From Streptomyces sp. (GTDB taxonomy: Bacteria; Actinomycetota; Actinomycetes; Streptomycetales; Streptomycetaceae), in assembly GCF_019510245.1 (NCBI RefSeq), contig NZ_JAEKKT010000150.1:1-64000 (forward strand): a stretch of DNA of 64,000 nt. Direction: 5' to 3'. The notes beneath the pieces are model-generated. The model made no database searches. It was not told where the DNA came from and saw only the letters and a program-made list of their open reading frames with translations. Positions 18,932 to 26,952 of this stretch are shown in pieces. The stretch's first letter is position 1. The number at the start of each line of letters is the position of its first letter. The position numbers and the translations under genes are program-made.

Positions 18932-19813
18932 GTGATTGACATTCCGGATGAGCTGATCACCTGGCACGAGCGACAGGGCGGCCCGGCGGGTCACGCCTTC
19001 GTCGCCGCGCTGCCCGGCCGGGCGGAGCGGTTCCTGGAGCGGTGGGGGCTGCGGCCGGACGGCCCGTCGATGTACGGCCGCTGCGCGCTGGTCGTGCCCG
19101 TGGTGCGGGTCGCCGACGGGGTCCGGGCCGTACTGAAGCTCCAGGACGTCGACGACGAGACCGCCGGGGAGCCGGTCGCTCTGCGGGCCTGGGACGGGGC
19201 GGGAGCGGTACGGCTCCTCTCTGCCGACGACGAGACCGGCACCCTGCTGCTCGAACGCCTCGACGCGGGACGGCGGCTCGCCGACCTGCCGGACTCCCGC
19301 GAGGCGACCCTGGTCGCCGCCCGCCTGCTGGCCAGGCTGACGGCCGCCGAGGCCCCGGCCGGACTGCGCCGCCTCGGCTCCGTCGCGGAGCGGCTGGGGG
19401 AGCGGGCCGTCGCGGTGCTGCCCTGTCACCCCGATCCGGCCGAACGGCGCCTGCTCGCGGACTGCGCGGCCGCGCTGCGAGAGGTGGTGGGCGAACCCGG
19501 GGACCGGCTGCTCCACTGGGACCTGCATTTCGAGAACGTGCTGGCCGCGGACCGCGCACCGTGGCTCGCCATCGACCCCAAACCACTCGCCGGCGACCCC
19601 GGCTTCGACCTCTTCCCGGCGCTGTGGAACCGCTTCGACGCCGGGGAGGTGCGGTGGCGCTTCGACGCCATGACGGACGTCCTCGGCCTCGACCGGTCCC
19701 GGGCGCGCGCCTGGACGCTGGCCCGGGTCCTGCAGAACGCGGTCTGGACGATCGAGAGCGGCGGGCGGCCCGGCGCGGAGCAGCTGGAGATCGCCCGCCG
19801 GCTGCTCGGCTGA
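18932..19813 (+). CDS. Aminoglycoside/hydroxyurea phosphotransferase family protein
   Basis: A 293-residue kinase-fold protein. GTG 18932 is preferred because IDIPDEL matches the family start; ATG 18908 would add eight residues. The nucleotide-binding part includes VRAVLKLQDVDDETAGEPVAL and LLLERLDAGRRL. The catalytic loop is LLHWDLHFENVLA (H-x-D, about residue 190) and the metal site is WLAIDPKPLAGDPGFDLFP. This is the streptomycin 6-kinase / hydroxyurea phosphotransferase type, which phosphorylates small hydroxyl compounds. It does not by itself indicate resistance. It is divergent from and almost abutting the rhomboid-like gene. Confidence 0.86.
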   Translation: MIDIPDELITWHERQGGPAGHAFVAALPGRAERFLERWGLRPDGPSMYGRCALVVPVVRVADGVRAVLKLQDVDDETAGEPVALRAWDGAGAVRLLSADDETGTLLLERLDAGRRLADLPDSREATLVAARLLARLTAAEAPAGLRRLGSVAERLGERAVAVLPCHPDPAERRLLADCAAALREVVGEPGDRLLHWDLHFENVLAADRAPWLAIDPKPLAGDPGFDLFPALWNRFDAGEVRWRFDAMTDVLGLDRSRARAWTLARVLQNAVWTIESGGRPGAEQLEIARRLLG

Positions 19814-19959
19814 CCGACGGCCGGCGCCACGCGGGAGTTCTCGCAGGCGGCACCGTCCGGCGGTTGCGGCACCTTTGTGGCTGTTCATGCCGGTCACCGC
19901 CATCGCCATGACCAGGCTCGCCCCGAAGGCCGGCCACGCCCCCCGCACCGAGACCGCCG

Positions 19960-20136
19960 CACGGTCGGCAGGGGCGCCGGGCCCTGGTGTCCCTGCCGCA
20001 GCGCCGTGTCGAGCAGATGGACACCGGCCGCGGCGACCGAGATCCGCACCTGGCCCGGGCCCGGCACCGGGTCCGTCACCTTCTCGTGGACGAGGTTCTC
20101 GGCAGGGCCGAAGGCCTGCAGAACGAGGGCGTGCAC
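19960..20136 (-). pseudogene. Quinone oxidoreductase (MDR superfamily), N-terminal remnant
   Basis: From GTG 20136 the leftward frame encodes HALVLQAFGPAENLVHEKV, then DPVPGPGQVRISVAAAGVHLLDTAL. These are the first about 59 residues of a zinc-independent NADPH:quinone oxidoreductase of the medium-chain dehydrogenase family (normally about 320 residues). After APLPTV similarity stops and the frame runs into unrelated sequence. The GxGxxG cofactor domain is absent. A SoxR-type palindrome lies 64 bp upstream. The S. coelicolor counterpart is probably SCO4266, a SoxR-regulated oxidoreductase, as I recall. Confidence 0.68.
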
Positions 20137-20199
20137 AGGGACTCCCCCAGGTGATGGCCGATCCGGAGGTCCGGCTCTTCGACGCGTTCGACTCTTCGG

Positions 20200-20217
20200 C
20201 CTCAAGTTCGCTTGAGG
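20200..20217 (-). promoter_or_regulatory. SoxR/MerR-type operator
   Basis: The perfect inverted repeat cctcaag-ttcg-cttgagg matches the SoxR-box form CCTCAAG-N4-CTTGAGG. In the leftward direction ttgacc overlaps its start, and a weak -10 candidate (aagagt) lies about 19 bp further, the long spacer typical of MerR-family promoters. It stands in front of the truncated oxidoreductase. Confidence 0.72.
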
Positions 20218-20286
20218 TCAAGGGCGGGCCCGCTTGCGCGTGCGCAGGCCGCGGTGATTGTCAGTGGGGGCCTGCACTATGGGGGC

Positions 20287-20973
20287 ATGGCGAGGACAGG
20301 GGCCGGTGTGGCCGGTGGAGGCAGGGTGAAGGGTGCGCGGCGGCCGGAGGTGCGGCTGCCCGAGTTGGAGGTCTGGGGCGGGGGTGAGCTGGAGCCGGAC
20401 GGGGACTACGACGGGCAGGCGTTCCGGGAGGTGGACTTCGCGGGGCAGGACGGGGCGGGCGCCCGCTTCATGGACTGTGCGCTGACGGACTGCGCCTTCG
20501 ACGAGACGGGGCTGCGGCACGCGCGCGTGCTGGACACGGTCCTCACGGGGACAAGAGGCGTCGGCACCGATCTGGCCGAGGCGACCCTGCGCGATGTCGA
20601 GCTGGTCGACGCCCGGCTGGGCGGCACCCAGTTGCACGGTTCCGTCCTGGAGCGCGTGGTGATCCGCGGCGGCAAGATCGACTACCTCAACCTGCGCACC
20701 GCGAAGCTCAGAGACGTGGTCTTCGAGGGCTGCGTCCTGGTGGAACCGGACTTCGGCAACGCGGTGCTGGAGCGGGTGGAGTTCATCGGCTGCACGGTGA
20801 AGGCGGCCGACTTCAGGGGGGTGACGATGAAGGACGTCGATCTGCGGGGCGCCGTGGAACTCGGCATCGCGAGCGGCGTGGAGCGCCTGTCCGGGGCCGT
20901 GATCAGCATGTCCCAACTGCTGGACCTGGCCCCGGTGCTGGCGGCACAGCTGGGGATCCGGGTGGAGGACTGA
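20287..20973 (+). CDS. Pentapeptide repeat protein
   Basis: A 228-residue protein from ATG 20287 (ggggg precedes it). From about residue 55 to 205 it consists of pentapeptide-like units with a Phe/Leu at every fifth position (FREVDFAGQD, FMDCALTDCAFDETGLRHARV, LRDVELVDARL, VVFEGCVLVEPDFGNAVLE, ADFRGVTMKDVDLRGA). These predict a right-handed quadrilateral beta-helix of about 7-8 coils. It ends in a short helix pair (AVISMSQLLDLAPVLAAQLG) that could dimerise. Some pentapeptide proteins mimic DNA and protect gyrase, but no such role can be deduced here. Confidence 0.88.
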   Translation: MARTGAGVAGGGRVKGARRPEVRLPELEVWGGGELEPDGDYDGQAFREVDFAGQDGAGARFMDCALTDCAFDETGLRHARVLDTVLTGTRGVGTDLAEATLRDVELVDARLGGTQLHGSVLERVVIRGGKIDYLNLRTAKLRDVVFEGCVLVEPDFGNAVLERVEFIGCTVKAADFRGVTMKDVDLRGAVELGIASGVERLSGAVISMSQLLDLAPVLAAQLGIRVED

Positions 20974-20990
20974 CCAACCCCAAGGACAGC

Positions 20991-21060
20991 GCGCCCCATA
21001 GGGGCGCTGGGGGTACCCCCAGCCGAAGGCCGGGGGAGGAACTGCGCGACCAGCCCCCAC
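20991..21060 (+). repeat. Interspersed repeat, longer variant
   Basis: gcgccccataggggcgctgg, then ggtaccccc, agccgaaggccgggggagg and aactgcgcgaccagcccccac. It is the long variant of the family, also found at 42226-42299 and, inverted, at 63172-63234. Confidence 0.82.
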
Positions 21061-21090
21061 CGGCCGTCAGCCGAGCACCGGCCGAAGCGT

Positions 21091-24000
21091 TCAGCTCGCC
21101 GGAGGCACGGGCGCGGCCTTCTTCCGCAGCCCCAGATGGTCGTCCGGGTCCTGGAGCCGGTCCGGCTGCGCAGCAAGCGCGCGGCGGACCGCCGGTTCCG
21201 GCATGCGGATCACCACCGGCCGGGGCAGGGTCAGCTCGCGTACGGCGGTGCCGGTACGGCCGGAGCGGACGCGGTTGGCCACCCGAGCCACCACCCGTAC
21301 GTCCAGCGTGAACTGCACCAGGACCGAGGCGGCCTTGGGCTTGTGCAGCGGCATCGAGCCGGCCGCGTTCACCGCCGTGTCGGCCGCGCCGCCCGCGCCA
21401 CCGGCGTTGCCCATCAACTGGTTGAGGCGGAACTCGTCGGCGTTCAGCAGTCCCGCGCCCGCGAGGCCGCGTGCCGACCGGCCGTGGTCGGTGGAGCTCA
21501 GGCCGTCCGTCTGGGTGGGCCGGGGCGCGTCCAGGTGGCTCTGCCCCACCGTCTCGAAGGTCATCTTGTCGCCGACGCCCAGGACCCGGCCGTCCCGCAG
21601 CCGCGCGTGCAGGGACGCCCGCAGGTCCTGCCCCTCCACCCCGGTGGCGTGCACCGGCGGCAGCTCCGCCCCGGCCGAGGTCAGCGGCGGCAGCGCCGCG
21701 ATCAGCCACTCGGTGGAGACGGCCTCCTGCAGGGTGTACGCGGCGGCCTGGCCCTTGGAGCGGAAGCGGTCGCCGCCGCCCGCCTCCCGGACCGCGGAGC
21801 TGACCAGCTCCCGTACCTGCGGTGCCCCCTGGAAGCCGTTCACCTGCGCCTCCATCGGCAGCCGCACACCGCCGGAGCGCCAGGTGCCGAGCGCGGCCGG
21901 CCGGCCGTCCCCGGGGCCGGGTGCCGGGGCCGCCGGCCGGTGGCGGGGCGCGGTCAGCCGGCCGAGGGCGGCGAGGTCCTGGTCAAGGACGCGGTGGGTC
22001 ACCGCCTGGCGGCCCAGCGAGACCAGCGCCAGCCGGCGGTCGCCGCGGTGCAGTTCGAGGGTCGCCTCGATCGGCACCCGTACCTTCGACGACTTCGCGG
22101 TCTTCGCCTCGGCGACCGTCTTCATGCCGAGCTGGCCGCGGCTCGCCGTGCCGGAGCGCCGCGAGCCGCCCGAGCCGGCGCCCAGCCCCGCCGCACCGCC
22201 CGTGCTCTTCAGCTGCCCGGCCCCGCCGTCCGGTTTGCCGGAGCCCGCGAAGATCCCCTCCAGGCCGGTCGACACGCCCTCGTCATGGGTGGCGGCCTGC
22301 TGGGCGACGGCCGCGGTGATGTACTCCATGTCCCGGCCGTCGTCCGCCGCACCGTCGTAGGAGCCGTCGGCGAGCCGGTTGACCTTGAACACGGCCCAGT
22401 ACGGGGTCTTGCGGCCGTCGAACAGCTCGACGGTCACCCCGCCGTCCATCGCGCCGGACAGCAGCCCGGCGCTGCCGTCGCGGTCGAGGACACGCAGCAG
22501 GCGTTGCACGTTGTCGTTGCGGTCGGCCAGCTGCTGCCGGGGCAGCAGGTCGTCGGCGAGGCTCTGCTGCCCGCTCTCCGCGAGCCGGGTGCGCAGCCGG
22601 GCCAGCAGCGGCACGAAGTTCGGCAGGTTCTCGACCATGCCGAAGCCGAGGGGGAGCGCGCGGGCGAAGGACGGACCGGTGGTGCGCTGCGGCGCGGCCG
22701 TCGAGGACCCGGCGGTGTCGGCGGCACGCGCCTGCTCCCGGCCCTCGCGTTCGGCACCCGCCCGGGAGCTCTCCGCCGGCCGCTGCCCCGGCTGCCGGGA
22801 CGACGGCGTCATCGGCGCCGGCTCGGGGTCGAGCCTCAGCTGCCGGCGGATCGCTGCCGGCAGCTGCGCCTCCGTCAGCCACACCGCCGCCTCGGCCGGC
22901 AGGGTGCGGGCGCCCGTCGCCACGTAGGGGCCGCCGCCGGTGACCTTGACCTCGGCGACCATGGTGACGAGGAGGTCGCACTGGACCAGGTAGAGCGGCG
23001 CCTTCTTCGGGGTGTGGGCGTTGCGCTCGACGGTGCCGGACAGCGCCGCGGCCCGGGCGTCGCCCCGGCTCGTGGTGCGGTTCCCGGACAGGCCCTGGCC
23101 CAGGCGCCACTCGGCGTCGTTCTCCGAGCCGGTGGCACCGAACTGCCACGTGCTGGTGGTGCCCTGCCCCTCCTGGCCGGCCGCCTGGTGGCCGCCGAGC
23201 ACGAAGGTCTCCGTGCCGGGGCCCGCGCCCCGGTGCAGGAACTTCGGGTTGGTCAGCGTGAGCCGGGTGCCGACGGCCCCGTTCAGCGCGGCGAGCCGGC
23301 GCGGATAGCGCAGGTTCTTCACCACCCATCCGGAGGACGCGGCCTGCCGCAGCGACGCCGTGATGGCCTGCGGCCCGAACCGCTCCTCGATGGCCAGCCG
23401 CGGTGCGAGCCCCTCGGTCTGCAGCGCGGGATCCTCGCGGACGCCCTTGTTGCGGGCGGCGGCCCTGGACAGCAGCTGGAAGGCGAGGTCCCGCACGGCC
23501 TGGCCGTCGCCGACCGTCTCGACCAGCTGCCAGTCCCGCAGCGGCTGCCCGACCGACGGCCGGGGCACGAGGCCGGCCAGGTCGCCGATGCCCTCGGCGG
23601 CCACGGCGTGCTCGGGGCGCGGTGCCTGGGCCCGGCGCCGGTCGCCCACCGCGTCCTGCCGTCGCTTGCCCTCCTCGTCGAGGGTGAACTCGGTCGGCGT
23701 GACCAGCCGTACGTCCTGCTCGTCCAGGTGCAGGCCCGCCATCGGCCTGGCCTCGGGCGCGTCCTGGCCCGGGGCGCCGGGGGTGAGGGCGCGGCCCAGC
23801 TTGCGCTGCCGGGAGGTCATGGTGACGTCGACGTCCAGGCGCAGGGCCGCCCCGAAGGTGCTGGCCTTGTCGGAGCCGTTGGTGAGGACGTCCGTGCGGG
23901 TGGTGGGGCCGGCCTGGTTGCGGCGGGTGCCGGTGCTGTGTTTCTCGTAGCGGGCCGAGCCGGTCAGGACGCCGGGGACGAGCCTGGCCTGCCCGAGCAC

Positions 24001-26244
24001 CAGACCGCCGATCGAGCGTGAACTGCTGCGTCCGCTCTGGGTGTTGGCGGTGACGCCGGAGTGGCTGCGGACCAGCCAGTTGTCGGTGTCGCCGAGGTAG
24101 CCGGTCTCGCGGAGCCGTCCGCGGACGCGGATCTGGACGTCGTGGGAGTGCAGGGTGGTCTTGCGGCGCAGCCGCACCCGGATGCCGGTGGAGGTCAGCT
24201 GGTCCTTGTTGACCCGCAGGTTGGTCTCGGACAGGGCGGCCATGAGCTCGCGGTGGTTGCGCCGCTGGAGCGCGGCCTCCTCCTTGCTCGGCGTCGAGGT
24301 CACCGCGTCGGTGCCGAAGGGGGGCAGGTATCCGGCCAGCCGGGGATCGGTCGCGAACAGCTCCCGCACGGCCCGCACCATGGGCCCGGTGTCGAGTTGG
24401 CTGAGGGTCACGCCGGAGCCCATGGCGCCGAAGGGCAGGTGCCGTTCGGCGTCGGCCTCGTCGCCGTTCTCGTCGGTCCGCTTCGGTTTCTTGACGAACT
24501 CCCCGGCCTCGGTGCCGGGCGGCAGCGGCAGCCCGAGCGACTGTGCCTCGTCGGCCCGCAGGCTCATCCACACCCGCATCGAGTGCCGGGCGACCCGGGT
24601 CCCGGGGCGCAGGATCATCTCGGCCGAGCGCGGCCCCGTGCCCTCCGCGGTGAACCGGACGGTCGCGAGGTAGAGCACCTTGTCGCCGCGCACCTCCGCG
24701 CCCTGGCGGCTGGAGACGGTCTGCTCGGCCACGGTGAACCGCGCCTTGCGGGCTCCCGCGACCGGCATGGCCGTGCCCCGCAGGACGGCGGCGTTGCCGA
24801 CCGCTCCGACGCCGACGGCCGGGCCCAGGCCGCCGGTGAGGGCGCGTCCCTTGCCCGCGCTCTCGGTGACCGTGTGCTGGGTCTGCTGGTGGGTGCGCAG
24901 CTGGGTCCCGCCGGTGCCCCAGGCGGGGGACATGCCGGTGATCTCGGCGTGCAGGCGGTAGCTGCCGGTGCTGCTGCCGTCCTTGGAGGCGAGGTCCTCG
25001 CCGGTGACGCCGTCGCGCAGCAGCCGGGGCATGTCCTCCAGGACGGTTGCGGTGGAGGTGGCCTCGTAGAGGCGGGAGCGGCCGGGGGCGCCGGGGGCGG
25101 TGAGCGAGGGGTGCAGGACGGAGGCGACCGTGTCGAAGAGCCCGCCGCCGCCCTGGTGCGGGGCGGCGGTGTCGGTGACGGCGACCGGGGCCATGGAGTC
25201 GGCGAGCGAGACGCGCCGGGCGGTGTCCGCGTCGACGGCCTGCGGGGCGGTGGGGGTCTGGGTGCCGGCCGGGACCAGGTGTTCGGTGGGCACGCGCTGG
25301 GTGAGGGCGCCCGAGCCGTGGAAGGTCTGCGCGTGCTCGGTGCCCTGCTTCCTGATCCGTACGCCGTACCGCACCTTGCGGGGTGCCTCGACCGAGCCCT
25401 TCTCGCTGCGCAGCACCCGGGGTTCGGCCAGGTTGCGCTGGCTGCGGGACTCCCGGGAGGACTGCCAGGGCTGCGCGTTCACCAGGCCGGCGCCGCCCAG
25501 CCAGAGCCCCGGTACGACGGGCGCGAGCCCGAAGGCCATGCCGCCGGCGCCCTTGCCGGAGCTGCCGCTCGCGGTGGTCGCGACGGTGGTGGCGGTGTTG
25601 TGCTGGACGTCGACCTTGGTGTCCTTGCCCTCGATGTCGTCCACCGCGGCGAGCGCTGCCCCGTCCGGGTCGGGCACGGTGTTCGCGAGCAGGTCCCCGG
25701 GGTGGAAGACGGGCGGCCGGTCGTCGGGGGCGCGCGAGACGGTGACCGTGACGTCGTACCACTCCTTGCCGGTCCTGCCCTTGACGGCGAAGGCGCGGCC
25801 CTGCCCGTAGAACGACTCGGGGCGTCCGGCGAGCTCGGCGCCGATCTCGGCGACGGTGCCGTCGCCGTGGCCGACGACGGCGGCCACCGCGTTCCGCACG
25901 AACTCGTGCCCGGTCAGGCCGTACGCCGTGGACAGCCCGGCGGCCTGGAAGTCCATCAGGTACGGGGGCAGCACGAGGCCGGGTTCGGTGCGTTCCTCCT
26001 CGACGGTGGCCACGGGCGCCACCGGCCTGCTGCGTACCGGCCGGGGCCGCGCGGGGCCCTTGCCCTTCGCGTCCTGCAGCGCCAGTGTGGCGGCCGCGTT
26101 CCCCGCCTGTCCCTGGAGGGCGAGCATCGCGTGTTCCCTGGGCCCGACGGGCACGGTGGAGCCGGCCGGGCCCGCGGTGCCGGGTGCCCGCGAGGCCCGG
26201 GGAGCGTCTTTTCCGCTGTCGCCTGCCTGTTGCTGCGTCCGCAC
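21091..26244 (-). CDS. Giant repeat-containing protein of unknown function
   Basis: About 1,717 residues from GTG 26244 (MRTQQQAGD); GTG 26319 would add 25 residues and neither has a clear ribosome-binding site. The N-terminus is disordered and includes AMLALQGQAGNAAATLALQ at about residues 37-55 of the shorter form. That resembles the short motif common near the start of actinobacterial polymorphic-toxin and contractile-injection cargo proteins. The rest looks like about six related modules. Each has a Thr/Ser/Gly segment (SGSSGKGAGG, ESAGKGRALTGG, SGRSSSRSIGG, LKSTGGAAGLG, HGRSARGLAGAG) followed by a beta-rich stretch (for example VQFTLDVRVVARVANRVR). No signal peptide, transmembrane helix or catalytic motif is recognised. 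Confidence 0.8.
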   Translation of the reverse strand: MRTQQQAGDSGKDAPRASRAPGTAGPAGSTVPVGPREHAMLALQGQAGNAAATLALQDAKGKGPARPRPVRSRPVAPVATVEEERTEPGLVLPPYLMDFQAAGLSTAYGLTGHEFVRNAVAAVVGHGDGTVAEIGAELAGRPESFYGQGRAFAVKGRTGKEWYDVTVTVSRAPDDRPPVFHPGDLLANTVPDPDGAALAAVDDIEGKDTKVDVQHNTATTVATTASGSSGKGAGGMAFGLAPVVPGLWLGGAGLVNAQPWQSSRESRSQRNLAEPRVLRSEKGSVEAPRKVRYGVRIRKQGTEHAQTFHGSGALTQRVPTEHLVPAGTQTPTAPQAVDADTARRVSLADSMAPVAVTDTAAPHQGGGGLFDTVASVLHPSLTAPGAPGRSRLYEATSTATVLEDMPRLLRDGVTGEDLASKDGSSTGSYRLHAEITGMSPAWGTGGTQLRTHQQTQHTVTESAGKGRALTGGLGPAVGVGAVGNAAVLRGTAMPVAGARKARFTVAEQTVSSRQGAEVRGDKVLYLATVRFTAEGTGPRSAEMILRPGTRVARHSMRVWMSLRADEAQSLGLPLPPGTEAGEFVKKPKRTDENGDEADAERHLPFGAMGSGVTLSQLDTGPMVRAVRELFATDPRLAGYLPPFGTDAVTSTPSKEEAALQRRNHRELMAALSETNLRVNKDQLTSTGIRVRLRRKTTLHSHDVQIRVRGRLRETGYLGDTDNWLVRSHSGVTANTQSGRSSSRSIGGLVLGQARLVPGVLTGSARYEKHSTGTRRNQAGPTTRTDVLTNGSDKASTFGAALRLDVDVTMTSRQRKLGRALTPGAPGQDAPEARPMAGLHLDEQDVRLVTPTEFTLDEEGKRRQDAVGDRRRAQAPRPEHAVAAEGIGDLAGLVPRPSVGQPLRDWQLVETVGDGQAVRDLAFQLLSRAAARNKGVREDPALQTEGLAPRLAIEERFGPQAITASLRQAASSGWVVKNLRYPRRLAALNGAVGTRLTLTNPKFLHRGAGPGTETFVLGGHQAAGQEGQGTTSTWQFGATGSENDAEWRLGQGLSGNRTTSRGDARAAALSGTVERNAHTPKKAPLYLVQCDLLVTMVAEVKVTGGGPYVATGARTLPAEAAVWLTEAQLPAAIRRQLRLDPEPAPMTPSSRQPGQRPAESSRAGAEREGREQARAADTAGSSTAAPQRTTGPSFARALPLGFGMVENLPNFVPLLARLRTRLAESGQQSLADDLLPRQQLADRNDNVQRLLRVLDRDGSAGLLSGAMDGGVTVELFDGRKTPYWAVFKVNRLADGSYDGAADDGRDMEYITAAVAQQAATHDEGVSTGLEGIFAGSGKPDGGAGQLKSTGGAAGLGAGSGGSRRSGTASRGQLGMKTVAEAKTAKSSKVRVPIEATLELHRGDRRLALVSLGRQAVTHRVLDQDLAALGRLTAPRHRPAAPAPGPGDGRPAALGTWRSGGVRLPMEAQVNGFQGAPQVRELVSSAVREAGGGDRFRSKGQAAAYTLQEAVSTEWLIAALPPLTSAGAELPPVHATGVEGQDLRASLHARLRDGRVLGVGDKMTFETVGQSHLDAPRPTQTDGLSSTDHGRSARGLAGAGLLNADEFRLNQLMGNAGGAGGAADTAVNAAGSMPLHKPKAASVLVQFTLDVRVVARVANRVRSGRTGTAVRELTLPRPVVIRMPEPAVRRALAAQPDRLQDPDDHLGLRKKAAPVPPAS

Positions 26245-26379
26245 GGAGTCAACGTAGGCGCGGCCGGGACGGCCGGAACGTCTTCCGCGGACTCCCGCCC
26301 CACTTGTCACTTCCGGCACGACAGGTGGTCAACTTCCATACATCCGACGGTCGTTCAACCGCCGGTGCGGGCCGGGAAG

Positions 26380-26880
26380 CTACGACACCCTCGGGAAGCG
26401 GGCCTGGAGCGTCCAGATCGCCGGATTGTCCGCCAGGTCCTCGTGCATGTCGGTGAGGTCGGCGAGCAGGTCGTGGAGGAAGTCCCGCGCCTCCCGGCGC
26501 AGTTCGGTGTGGGAGAAGGTGAGGGGCGGCTCCTCGGCCGGCATCCAGTCCGCCTCGATGTCCACCCAGCCGAAGCGGCGCTCGAAGAGCATGCGGTCGG
26601 TGGACTCGGTGAAGTCCAGTTCCGCGTGCTGGGGCCGCGCGGCCCGGGAGCCCGCCGGGTCCCGGTCCAGCAGTTCCACGATGTCGCACAGCGCCCAGGC
26701 GAAGTCCAGCACCGGCACCCATCCCCAGGCTGTGGACAGTTCCCGGTCCGCCTTGGTGTCCGCGAGGTACACGTCCCCGCAGAACAGGTCGTGGCGCAGC
26801 GCGTGGACGTCCACCCGCCGGTAGTCCGTCTGGGGCGGGTCCGGGAAGCGGTTGGAGAGGGCATATCCGATGTCGAGCAC
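26380..26880 (-). CDS. Hypothetical protein (DUF7878-like)
   Basis: A 166-residue acidic cytosolic protein beginning MLDIGYALSNRFPDPPQTDY. It is rich in Asp and aromatic residues (WGWVPVLDFAWALCDIVELL at about 48-67; FGWVDIEADWMP near 104) and ends in a helical segment LRREARDFLHDLLADLTDMHEDL. No enzyme motif is seen. Similar short proteins occur widely in Streptomyces; the family number is my best guess. It lies in the same direction as the giant gene and may be cotranscribed with it. Confidence 0.72.
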   Translation of the reverse strand: MLDIGYALSNRFPDPPQTDYRRVDVHALRHDLFCGDVYLADTKADRELSTAWGWVPVLDFAWALCDIVELLDRDPAGSRAARPQHAELDFTESTDRMLFERRFGWVDIEADWMPAEEPPLTFSHTELRREARDFLHDLLADLTDMHEDLADNPAIWTLQARFPRVS

Positions 26881-26952
26881 GTGCCGATGGTGTCACGGCG
26901 TCCTACGATCACGAGCGTGCCCCGATCGACCGCGAGCGTTCCCCGATCGGCC

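Noticed and set aside
18932..19813. Calling the kinase-fold gene a streptomycin-resistance gene.
   Set aside because: The family has many housekeeping or unknown members. Without a cluster or a diagnostic motif, only the family level can be stated.
24061..26900. Long rightward frame running into the M1 peptidase gene.
   Set aside because: Before 26953 it is antisense to the giant protein gene and has no domain; the peptidase begins at 26953 with a lipoprotein signal.
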